Of a stretch of DNA of 20,736 nucleotides, positions 9,324-19,450 are shown piece by piece. The notes under the pieces were generated by a model that worked only from the letters and a program-made list of their open reading frames with translations, searched no databases and was not told the DNA's origin. Position 1 is the first letter of the stretch. Each line of letters starts with the position of its first letter. The DNA comes from Polysphondylium violaceum (lineage: Eukaryota > Evosea > Eumycetozoa > Dictyosteliales > Dictyosteliaceae). The translations under genes and the position numbers were made by a program. The stretch lies in assembly GCA_000277445.1 (NCBI GenBank), contig AJWJ01000434.1:1-20736 (forward strand), in the 5' to 3' direction.

Positions 9324-9393
9324 TGTTCATAGAAAGATCCATTGATTGGGAGTTGTGTCTACATGTTCATAGAATGATACTTTGATAGTTGTG
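9324..9393. repeat. Imperfect two-copy tandem repeat of about 40 nt
   Basis: TGTTCATAGAA begins both copies (9324 and 9364), followed by similar sequence (GAT-C-TTGAT) and GTTGTG in each, with a small gap in the second. No function is evident. Confidence 0.55.
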
Positions 9394-9830
9394 CACCTTT
9401 TTTTTCTTTTTTACTTTTTTTTGAAAATGTGTTTGATAATGCCAATATGAATATAAGGTGATATGAAGGCTGATTTTTGGTTAATTTTTTTTTGTTTTTT
9501 TTCTAATTTTTGATAAGAGACACCAAGAGTGTTTCTACTTAATGACATTTGTATCTAATATATAGATATATATATATATATATGCAAGCATAAAAAAACA
9601 TAAAGTTCATTTAATTTAACTTGTTTAAATCTACATTGATTCTTAATATTCAGACGATTCTTTGATCAAGATTAATTTGAAAACAAAATCCCACTTTGCG
9701 CCTGATTCATTTATTTGATTGACAAAAAAAAAAAAAAAAAAGGTACAGAATTTGGACATTTTTATTTTTTTATTTTTTTATTTATTTTGCATTTGGTGCT
9801 CATAGTCAGAGTCTGCTAATTGTACTCACA

Positions 9831-10468
9831 ACACCAAAGACAACAGAGACGACTTACTCATACACACCTTCACATCACCTATACATAGAAATAAGCACCT
9901 CATTCACATTCTATTACAAATACACGCGCACAATAACACAACAAATAAATAAAAAAAAAGTAAAAAAAAAAAAAAAAAAAAAAAAGTAAAAAAAAAACCT
10001 TTTATTTTTTTCTCCTCTCACAACACGCACACACATTTTTAACAATTTTTTTTATTTTTTGATTTATTTGTATATGCTATATCTCTACTAGTATTGTAGT
10101 ACCTCTAATATATTATATATTAACAACTATACAGACACACACATTCTATATATAATCACATTATACACTCTCACACAGACACACACATATTCTATATAAT
10201 AATACCAATACACACACCATCACATTTTTTTTAATTAAAAAAATTTATATAGATATTACAACAAACAACAAACAACAACAAACACAACATTATTATTCTA
10301 TAATATAAATATTTATGTGATATAATTGTACTATTTATCAACAACAACACAACACACATAACATATTATTTATATCTTTGTAAATCTTTTTTTTTTTTTT
10401 TTCTTCTCCTCTCCTCTTTTCTTATCTTTTTTTATCTAATTTTTTTTGAATAAAAAAATTACTCGCAG
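9831..10468 (+). promoter_or_regulatory. Probable 5' leader and leader intron of the splA-type kinase
   Basis: After T-rich DNA near 9757-9788 the sequence becomes rich in CA and ACA repeats, as in dictyostelid 5' untranslated leaders. A likely intron runs 10380-10468 (GTAAAT donor, pyrimidine-rich body, CTCGCAG acceptor) and opens onto the long kinase reading frame. The leader holds only two ATGs, at 10074 (stops after five codons) and 10315 (followed at once by TGA). Neither can start the kinase. Both would act as short upstream frames. A long A tract lies at 9962-9985. Confidence 0.45.
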
Positions 10469-13400
10469 GGCTGGATCCACAACAACAACATCCTTCTTTA
10501 ATTATACCTCCACCACCTTCACCGACTTCGCCATATACTCGTAGACATACAAGGCAGCATTCTCGGTCAAACTCTTCAACAAGTCCGAGTACAGTAGTGG
10601 AGGCAATAGCAAGTGTAAATAATAATAACAATAGTAATAATAGTAATACAACAGCGGGTGGAAATAATAATATAGGAACAAGTAGTACAAGTACTTTATC
10701 ACCACCACACAATTCATCAACAACTACACCTTCACCTACAAATAACTCTGGTAACTTGTACAATAATAGTGGGCTAACTACCACGACATCAACATCAACA
10801 ACGTCAGCAATAAATAATAGTACCAATAGTAGCACGGGAATCAACAATAGTATAGGTGGTGGTATAAACAACAGTAGTAGTAGCTCTATTAGTGTGTCGG
10901 GAGCTCTTACTACATCGTCTGGTTTGTTTAAATCATCTGCCTCTAGTTCAGGAGGCCAGATAAAGAATTCAACTGGAAGTGCATCAGGAGGTAGTAGAAT
11001 TAATAAAAACAATTATAGTGCCGATAGTTTAATCAATATACCTGCACCTGCCTCCTCTACAAACAGTAGACTACACAACAACGGGAGTAACAACAATAGT
11101 GGTCAATTTCAATTTTCTAAAAATTTTGGCAAAGTTGATGCAAACACATTGATAAACTTATCATCACCTCCACCCCAATCTAAACATCTTCATAGTTCTT
11201 CATCATCTGATCTATTCAATGAAGTGTTGACTCCTACACCTGTTGTTCACAATATAAATAGTTCAAGTTCTTCGATATTCAGTGACAGTGATCCTTTATC
11301 ATTTTTAGAACCTGGCTACTTTTCAAACAATTTTAATAATAGTAGTAACTATAGTGGCGGTAGTGGTAGAACTACAATAGTTACTACATCCTCTCCTTCA
11401 CCTACACCAAGTAGTCATCATCATCATAACAATAATAATAATAATAACAACAACAACAGCAACAGTAGTAATAGTACATCTTCACCTTCATCAAATATAT
11501 CACTAAGACATAGTACAGATTCATTATCACCACCTCCACCAACTACAAATATTGGTGGTAGCACAAATTCATTATCACCAAATTCGCCTCATCCAAACCA
11601 TCATCACCATACTATAAATAACAACACTGTTAATACAGAATCACAAATACCAGCAACACCTATAACCCCTTTAACTGCACCAACATCGCCTCCATCACCA
11701 AGTTTACAAGGTACACCATCAACATTGGCCTTACCAAAATCGCCAATATCTAGATCATCTAGACCAGCATCAGCACCAGTACCATCAGCACCTTTTCTTG
11801 TTAATAATCGATCATTTAATCTAAATAATCCACATCATAGTAATAGTAGTAATACTCTTACAGATTTGAATTTATCATCCTCCTCATCATCATCACCTTC
11901 CTCACCTGCTAAATTTGAAGATTCTCCTCCAACTTTATCACCCACATTTAATAACGATAGTAATAATAATAACAACAACAACAATAATAATTTAAATAAC
12001 AACAACAATAGTAAATATTCACCTAAACCAAGATCACCATCAGTTTCATCCCCTCCCCCTGTATCACCATCATCATCTCCTAGTGGACATAATTATCAAT
12101 ATAATCCAAATCCACCTCCACCTCCACCCCCACCAGTTTCACATAGCAGCAGTAAAAAGGATCAAGACTCTTCGTCGTCATCATCATCTTGGTTAGGAAT
12201 GGGTTTCAAATTCTTTAAAAAAAAGATACTCACACCATCTTCGGTGTCTGATCCCAAATGGGATCTAAGAAGATCAAATTCTCAAGTTTTAAATATAGAG
12301 GATAGAACTAGATGTTCCTATAGATTACCAGTTAGTGGTGATAGAGGTGTATGTATTTTGTTATTATCATATCATTATCATTCGAGTCGGGAGCAAAGAT
12401 TTTTCAAAAAAATTTTTTTCCTTTTTTTTTTTTTTTTTGTATAAATTTCTAACGCAATATTTTGCAATACCTATATAGATTGCAAAATCAACTATCCCTT
12501 TTTCAAGTTCTTTTAATTATTTTGAATTATTTATTGCAAATGGAAACGCAGAGTATGTGTGATGAATGAATTTAAATTATAAATATAATATATACTAATT
12601 ATAAGATTTAGAAAAATATGTTTTGGTTTAACAAATAATGATCATTCTGTAGACTATTATCCAGGATTTTTACCAAACTCTTTTGGATATTATGGAGATG
12701 GTAAATTGTATTTTGGAACATCAGAGGGTAGACTATATGGCCCACCATTCAAGAGTGGTGATGTCGTTGGATGTGGATATGATCCAAGTTCAAAGTCACT
12801 ATATTTTACAAAGAATGGAGTATATTTAGGAGTTGCAGCACAAAAATTCAATGCCTCTGGTCTTTATCCCACCGTTGGTCTTCAAGCACCAGGTGAATCT
12901 GTTGTCATTAATTTCTTTGCACCATTTTCCTATAAGGGTAGTTCGTCAAAGTTGTCTAGTAGTTCAAGTTCACAAATCACAGCAGACGAATTGATACCCA
13001 AAGAAGAGTTGGAAGTGTGTAAATGGAATACTAAACGTTGTGGAAAGAATGTTAGAGTGAGGGATCGTATGGCATGCATACCATTAGATTCGCCATCCAA
13101 CAGTATTGGTGGTGTACAAAGCACTCATCCATTCCAAGATGGTTTTTGTTACTACGAAGTCATGATTGACAGCATAGAAAGAGGTCACATATCGATAGGT
13201 TTAGCAAACAAGGACTATCCAATGAATTTACACGTGGGTTGGATAAAGAGATCCTATGCCTATCACAGTGACGATGGAAGAAAGTTTAAGTGGAAAGAAC
13301 ACGAAACTGGTCTCAACGAAGGCGAGTCGTACGCACCAGGCTTTAGAAAGGGTGATATTGTAGGTTGTGGTTATGTGCCAGAGAAAAGAGTTATTTATTT

Positions 13401-16400
13401 TACAAAGAATGGTATATTTTTAGGAAATGCCTTTGAAAATGTATATGGCATTCTATATCCTACTGTCGCCTTTAACGAGCCCGGTAGTTCAGTGATTGCC
13501 TCGTTTAGTCCACCATTCAAGTTTTCAACAAAATACAAAGATTTATTTAGTGCACCCATTATTTTACCAACCATTACAACCACAACTACTACAACAACCA
13601 CCTCTACAAATTCACAACAACAACCACAACAACAAAATGTATCAACTCCAATTTTTATGTCAACATCAACACCAAACGACGATAATAATGGTGTTGTTGC
13701 TAGTATAAAAAATTCAAAATCAATGCCATCTGTTATTATTTCTGAACAAGATAGTAATGGTAAAAATATTAGTTCATCAGTTAATTTACCACCTACCGCT
13801 TTTAATAATAATAATAGTGGTACAAGTGGAAATAATAGTAATAATAATAATAGTAATAATCCTGTAAACAATAACAACAACAACAACAACAATCAAAATA
13901 TAAGTACATTTAATTCAATTTCATCACTTTCATCATTAACCTCTGGTAATATATCAACAACATCATCATCATCATCAATACCTCCACCACCAGCATCTTT
14001 TCCACACAGTGGATTTATCAATCGACATACACAATCACTTCCAGATGCATCAACCAACACTCACATTTCAACATCATTCCCAATACCTGCATTTTCACCC
14101 TCAACATCTCCATCCAAAGTTTCACCTAGAAAAGTTAGTAGTAGTTCGGATGACATTGTCTTTTCAATGCCATTCCAAGATAGTGATGGTCAACCACCCT
14201 CTGCATGGCGTCGTTGTGGTAAGTCCATGAAGGTCAAGGATGAAATCACATTGACCATGATCAAAAAGAAGACATCTGTCGCTATGGCAGACCGACCATT
14301 CTCGGCCTCGAGTAGCACCATATGCTACTTTGAAGTCTATCTAGAGGGTCACGATAAAAAGGGTACAATCACTGTTGGTCTTTGTCACAGTACCTATCCA
14401 TTCAACAAACACGTTGGCAGAGAGCCCAAATCCTATGGCTACTGTAGCGATGGTGAAAAGTGGTCGGGTATCTCAGATGTAGTTGGCGAACCCTATGGCA
14501 ATGCATTTTTTACCGATGGCGATTGTGTGATTGGTTGTGGTTTAAACAACATTACAAGAGAGATCTTTTTCACAAAGAATGGTGCTTATTTGGGTGTGGC
14601 ATTTTGCAAAGTCCCCTCGATCCCTTTGTATCCATCCATTTCATTTAGAGGTGTCATTGGCGGCACTGCTGTAGCAACATGGGCAGGTAGATTTAAATTT
14701 AACTTGGATCACTTGCCTTCAGTATCACCATCGGTTTGGATCGATACCTTTGATGCCAACAGAGGTGGTTTGTTGACTTGTAAAGATTGGACTCCAAATG
14801 ATGTCGGTATTTGGCTCGAAACCATTGGCTATGGTCAATATAAAAAGAACTTTAGAGACAATAATATCAGTGGTCGTCATTTACATATTCTCACACATGA
14901 TTTACTCAAAAATGAATTGGGCATTGAACCATTTGGCCACAGAGCAGATCTATTGAATCGTGTTGGTAGAATGTTTGAAATTTGGAATGAAAAGAATAAT
15001 CTAGAGTATCCTTCAAAAGTTAGCGATAGCACCGATAGTATAGATTCCAATGAAAGTGATGATCGTAAGAAAATTGTTAGATGGGAAAATGATAACAATA
15101 ACAATAACAATATAAACAACAATAATAGCAGTGGTAATATTAGTAGTTATAAGCAAAACAGACCAAAATCTGCCAATCCAAAATTGGATGACATTAGTAA
15201 TAGTGTTGGCAACAATAATAGTGGCAGAAGAAGTGGAACACCCATTTATGATATGATGAAAAACACTAGTAGATCACTTACTCCCTATGATCAAGATGAA
15301 AGAGGACAATCACAAACTCTTAATCCACAACAACTTGTATACTATAGACAAGCAAAAGAAGAACAACAAGAATTTAATCAAAATTTCCATCATACATTCC
15401 ATCCATCCTCTCATCCACCCCAAAAAGCAAATTCAGTTGGTAGTTCTACTCCTAAAATGGGTAATACCATTGTTGGTCTTCCTCCCCTTATTGCTGAACA
15501 ACAAAATCTTCCAACTACACCTCATCCCTCATTTGTTTATCCAAATGATTTCAATTCATCAAAACCATTCCAATTTGTTTATCCAAAATCTCATTTACAA
15601 CAACAACAAATGTCTGGTAGTGGTGGTATTCCTTATCCAATGAGTGGTAGTGGTGGTTTACAACCATTTCAACAACAGCAACAACAATTTCAACAATTTC
15701 CACTTACTACTACGACAACAACAAGTTCAAATAATAATAATAACAATAATAACAATAATAACAGTAGTAATAATAATAATAGTGGATCAGTTTCATCTAG
15801 TAGTATTACATCAACAAATACTTCATCAGTTAATAAATGGATTGATTGGAATAACAAGGAAACACAATTTGAATGGGAAATTGAATATAGTGAATTAGAA
15901 TTTGGACCACTCATTGGTAAAGGTTTCTTTGGTGAAGTTAAAAGAGGCTTTTGGAGAGAAACAGATGTTGCCATTAAAATTATCTATAGAGATCAATTTA
16001 AAACAAAGTCATCATTGGTTATGTTCCAAAACGAGGTTGGTATTCTTAGTAAACTTCGTCATCCAAACGTAGTACAATTTCTTGGTGCATGTACCACTGG
16101 TAGTGAAGAACATCATTGCATTGTCACTGAATGGATGGGTGGTGGTAGTCTTCGTCAATTTTTAACAGACTACTTTCACATCCTCGAGCAAAATCCTCAT
16201 TTACGTCTCAAGATTGCTCTCGACATTGCCAAAGGTATGACCTATCTCCATGGTTGGACACCTGCCATTCTTCACAGAGATCTCTCGTCGAGAAATATTC
16301 TATTGGATCACAGCATCGATCCAGAGACACTCATCTCCAAAGGTCACAAATTCAACGATTTCAAATGCAAAATTTCAGATTTTGGTCTCAGTAGACTAAA

Positions 16401-16791
16401 GATGGAACAAGGTGAAAGAATGACTTCCTCTGTAGGTTGTATTCCTTACATGGCACCAGAAGTATTCAAAGGTGATTCCAATAGTGAAAAGAGTGATGTC
16501 TATTCATTTGGTATGATCCTTTGGGAACTTTTAACCTCTGATGAACCTCAACAAGACATGAAACCAATGAAAATGGCTCATCTTGCTGCCTATGAACACT
16601 ATCGTCCTCCCATTCCATTGACCACCTCTTTAAAATGGAGAGAAATTTTGACTCAATGTTGGGACACTGCTCCAGAAAAAAGACCTACCTTTAGACAAAT
16701 TATCACTCATCTCAAAGAAATGGAAGAACAAGGTGCCTCGTCATTTGCTCCAATTCCAGTTCAAACTATTGATACAGGTGTTTATGCTTAA
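10469..16791 (+). CDS. splA: Dual-specificity protein kinase, splA-like (SPRY repeats, SAM, TKL kinase); 5' end unresolved
   Basis: Predicted coding exons 10469-12348, 12479-12552 and 12612-16791 give at least 2,044 residues. The introns are 130 nt (GTATGT...ATAG) and 59 nt (GTATGT...TTAG). Order of parts: a low-complexity Asn/Ser/Pro/Thr region (10469-12200); SPRY 1 (about 12290-12940, formed across both introns); SPRY 2 (about 13018-13530); an Asn/Ser-rich linker; SPRY 3 (about 14200-14710); SAM (about 14770-14990); a Gln/Asn-rich linker; kinase (about 15886-16710). Kinase landmarks: GKGFFGEV at 15916, VAIK, HRDLSSRN at 16273, DFG at 16378, APE near 16453. The end IDTGVYA and the domain order match splA of Dictyostelium, which phosphorylates Ser/Thr and Tyr and is needed for normal spore differentiation. 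The first exon begins mid-codon. No in-phase ATG with a good donor is found upstream; the first in-frame Met is at 12199. The 1.7-kb stop-free N-terminal stretch argues it is translated. Confidence 0.88.
11428..11457 (+). repeat. AAT/AAC run encoding ten Asn
   Basis: Mixed AAC and AAT codons follow a CAT run that encodes four His at 11416-11427. The mixture of synonymous codons suggests the Asn run is kept at protein level and is not a pure new microsatellite. Confidence 0.8.
11962..11991 (+). repeat. AAT/AAC run encoding ten Asn
   Basis: Second ten-Asn run in the N-terminal low-complexity part of the kinase, again with interleaved AAT and AAC codons. Confidence 0.8.
13804..13896 (+). repeat. 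Asn/Ser-rich AAT/AAC tract between SPRY 2 and SPRY 3
   Basis: Asn-rich linker built from AAT, AAC and AGT codons. It separates two folded domains, where such runs are well tolerated in dictyostelid proteins. Confidence 0.7.
15730..15762 (+). repeat. AAT/AAC run encoding eleven Asn
   Basis: Asn run in the linker between the SAM and kinase domains, followed by a Ser/Asn stretch. Confidence 0.8.
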
Positions 16792-17198
16792 AATCAATCA
16801 TCATATATATGTAGCTTAATAATAATAATAATAATAATAATAATCAATAATCAATAATAATCCGATCACAAGAATAATTTTTTTAGCTATCCGACTTGTT
16901 ATTTCAAATATTTGTACTGCCAATATCAAACCAAATCAAATTCTTTTTTTTATTTTTCGTTTTTATATCTTTTAAAATTTAAAAAAAAAAAAGAAAAAGG
17001 AATCGAATAAATAATGTATAATTTATAAATTTCAAATTATCTCTTCTCGCTCGTTATTTTTTTTTTTTTTTGATCTAAAATTTTTTTTTTCTTTTTTGAT
17101 TTTTTTTTTTGTCAAATTTTTTTTTTCCCTTTTCCCCCTCAAATTTTTTTTCATTTCACATCACACAGAGATATTCATCATTCAATATTAATACGAAA
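16792..17198. other. Intergenic region with AAT microsatellite and T-rich promoter-like runs
   Basis: The kinase 3' end holds a perfect AAT repeat of nine units (16818-16844). Long T runs lie between about 17057 and 17152, then a short C/A-rich leader leads to the next ATG. No other gene signal is seen. Confidence 0.55.
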
Positions 17199-17414
17199 AT
17201 GAACAGAGCTATTCAACAAACCAACCTTTTCATCAAGAGATCACTCTCATTTGCTGCCAACTGGAGCACTACTGCAACTTTATGGGGTGTCACTGCTGGT
17301 GTTGGTGCTTTATATGCCATTCAACCAAGATTCATCTTTAAACATCTCCCACTCATTGGTCACAACTATTTAACTGCTAAAGATATTGAACAAATGAAGA
17401 AAAACAAGAAATAA
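17199..17414 (+). CDS. Small mitochondrial complex III subunit, UQCR11/QCR10-like
   Basis: Predicted single-exon protein of 71 residues. The ATG at 17199 is chosen over a longer upstream open frame because the preceding residues are only the translation of T runs, and a C/A-rich leader precedes this ATG. The N-terminus is basic and amphipathic (MNRAIQQTNLFIKRSLSF). One membrane segment follows (about residues 22-42, TATLWGVTAGVGALYAI), then a short basic tail with HLPLIG and a Lys-rich end. The pattern N-W, T-A, W-G, a small-residue helix, then P-hydrophobic-I/L-G resembles the 6.4-kDa subunit of ubiquinol-cytochrome c reductase (human UQCR11, yeast QCR10). The assignment rests on pattern and size because the family is short and divergent. 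An AATAAA-like signal follows at about 17490. Confidence 0.6.
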   Translation: MNRAIQQTNLFIKRSLSFAANWSTTATLWGVTAGVGALYAIQPRFIFKHLPLIGHNYLTAKDIEQMKKNKK

Positions 17415-17800
17415 GTGTATTTAATCATCAGGAATAGTAGTCGTAGTAATGTGTTTGTTCTAATATATAGAAATACTTTTATTTTTAGGTTTAATAATAA
17501 AAACATATATAGATAATGTAATAAAGAATAGAAAACTGTGATGATACTTTTAGCATACAGGTTAAAACTTTTTCAACACAGAAATAAAAAAAAAAAAAGA
17601 AAAGAAAAGAGAATCACTCTTGTCTCTCGATTTAGATATTTAAATTATATTTGATTTGTTATTAATGTTATCATCTTGGTGTATTAAATGCATATACTTG
17701 GAGAGTTATCACTCATTATTGCTATTGTATACAATACAACTGTATTGTTATTAAATTATAGGTTTTATTTTGGCAACACCATTTTTATTATCAATCTTTA

Positions 17801-18004
17801 TCAAACATTTTTTAATTCTATACATATTTTTGAATTCTTGATTGATTGACAGATTTTTATTTGTCTATTATTCCTTCTAGTTTTATCCTGTATAGTAGAT
17901 TTTATTGAACTCTTATTTAACCTTTTATTAGTCAAGAGTTTGATAAAATCTCTTACCTTGTCCATATAAATGCCTGCAGCAATATTAGTTGGGATATTAA
18001 ACAT
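17801..18004 (-). other. Candidate small spliced frame, unrecognised
   Basis: The minus strand has an ATG at 18004, preceded by a possible acceptor (ACTTTAG, about 18013-18019). A good donor (AAG then GTAAGA, intron start 17956) and an acceptor (TATACAG, ending 17888) bound a 69-nt possible intron. The reading frame is open with or without splicing. Spliced, it would give about 44 residues beginning MFNIPTNIAAGIYMDK. No family is recognised and the tail is Lys/Asn-rich. It may be an exon of a decayed gene or chance. Confidence 0.2.
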
Positions 18005-18119
18005 TCTTTTCTAAAGTTGATAGAAAACAATTTTTGTGTGAATAGAGTAACAACAAAAGGGCAAGTGTGCATACTCAAAAAGAATCTTTACTGTAGATAA
18101 AAGATAACAGTATTGGTTA

Positions 18120-18950
18120 TAAAATTGAAAACTCTGTATTGGTATGTTATGGTTTCAATACTTTGGCTGGAGCTCACATTCATAGCTTTAGAGTCTAAAT
18201 ACTTATCAAACCTTTAGTGACTTTAAAGCAATTTTAGCAAAAATGTTGCATTGCTTGAGTCCAAACAAACCATACTCTACGAATTGGGTTAGTGTTTCCC
18301 TCTCACTAAACCTGTAAGCTCTAATTTTTTTTTAAAGTTCAATACTTTTGGACAACGCACGATCTTTTTTTTTTCGTTTTTTTTTTTAGTGATGCATATC
18401 CCATTAATAAAAAAACGAAAGCTCATGTATAAAAAAATGTCGGGTGACAACCAAACAATTCGAACAATTAAAATGGCAATCTTAGTTGATAAACTGATCC
18501 CTGAGGTATTATCCGTTCCTATTGCCAAGACAAACACTGCATTATGTAAAACACTCCTTGATGATTCTATCTGACTCAGGAGCACCTAAAGGTGTAGGAC
18601 ATCCTTTTTAATAATTTAAAGAAAAACAAATACATTTAAAAATGTTGAATAATATCACCCTGCTCTTTCAATAACACATTTGATAGTTAGCAGTAGGCGG
18701 TATATTCCAGCTATTGTTAATGTAGAAACCTCTTTTAAAAATTGGAAGAAAAAATTCAATACATATGATATATCCGACAATGTTATTTGGACAGACAATT
18801 TTCATCAATTCTAAATAAGAGTATCAAACATTAGAATAAAGGAAAGCTTCTAAAATAGATTGTCGGAAATAGCACTCAAAATCAAGAAATTTTTTTACCT
18901 CTCTCATGATGGTAGGAAATTTAGAGGAATATAAAAGGTATAGTGTGTTT
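18120..18950 (+). pseudogene. Decayed coding-like remnant, possibly a retroelement fossil
   Basis: Protein-like segments on the plus strand lie in this stretch in more than one frame, with a composition unlike normal spacer. It is clearly broken, with several breaks. One segment reaches a D-S-G-A tetrapeptide (18573-18584) like the active site of retropepsins, which hints at the pol region of an LTR-type element. A four-residue match is weak evidence. No terminal repeats, reverse transcriptase or integrase motifs were found. If it is an element it is old. It could equally be a dead host gene. Confidence 0.25.
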
Positions 18951-19230
18951 GTATGTGGTGTATAGAGTAGTCATGTGATATTTGAATGGCTAATTGGAAT
19001 TTAGAACTAAATGTTGCTATTAAATAAATCTCAAACTCTATTTCGTTCTTTTTATAAAGGGAACAAATTCAGATCCCCAACAGCAACATTCAAAAAAAAC
19101 GACGACATAATTTTTTTCATTTTTTTTAAAAAAAATAAATACAATTTTCTAAAAAAGGAAGAGCAAAGCGAAAAAATAATGTGATTTGTTTTTGAGGGTT
19201 TGGAAGAGAAGTTTAATGTTTATTTATAAT

Positions 19231-19450
19231 ATTTTAGACTATAATAAAGGTTACCCCTCCTCCTCTTTTTTTGATATAAATACTCTTTTACTTTTCTTTT
19301 TTTCTTTTCTATAAACACACACTCACACCAACAACAGTTCATTTCCTACATATATATTGTAGTTGTACCATACACACATAATTCATACATATTTTCATAT
19401 TTTAATAATATACTTATATACATTAGTAGTAACAATAATATCAAAACAAA
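19231..19450 (+). promoter_or_regulatory. Promoter and leader of the alpha/beta hydrolase gene
   Basis: A TATAAATA box at 19275-19282 is followed by a T/C-rich run (about 19283-19312), then an A/C-rich leader from about 19313 to the ATG at 19451. TATA followed by an oligo-T stretch and a CA-rich leader is the classical dictyostelid promoter layout. A C-rich patch (ACCCCTCCTCCTC, about 19253-19265) lies just upstream. Confidence 0.55.

Larger units (their letters stand above)
8737..9830. other. Divergent intergenic control region between thioredoxin and the kinase
   Basis: No gene is recognised. Contents: AT-palindromes near 8809-8822 upstream of thioredoxin, a nested palindrome at 8876-8955, a GC-box-like sequence (GCCCCCACC) at about 8958-8966, an imperfect tandem repeat at 9324-9393, a TA repeat near 9557-9582, an 18-A run at 9724-9741, and T-rich promoter-like runs at about 9757-9788. 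A short open stretch on the minus strand (about 9200 to 9060, with an Asn-rich start) was considered and not called. Confidence 0.5.
17415..19230. other. Long stretch without a convincing gene, with coding-like fragments
   Basis: About 1.8 kb between the complex III subunit gene and the hydrolase promoter. The part 17415-17640 is ordinary AT-rich 3' sequence. From about 17800 to 18950 the composition is less AT-rich and short coding-like fragments occur on both strands; two are listed separately. The part 18950-19230 has A and T runs only. No tRNA-like or other RNA gene was recognised. Confidence 0.4.

Noticed and set aside
10422-11012. 196-codon minus-strand frame rich in Leu and Val
   Set aside because: It is the complement of the kinase's Asn/Ser/Thr repeats, and its Leu-rich composition is fully explained by that.
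13395-13892. 165-codon minus-strand Leu-rich frame
   Set aside because: Complement of the Asn-rich linker of the kinase; repeat-driven.
18289-18585. 98-codon minus-strand frame
   Set aside because: Starts and ends in homopolymer-driven Lys-rich sequence, overlaps better plus-strand fragments and matches no known family.
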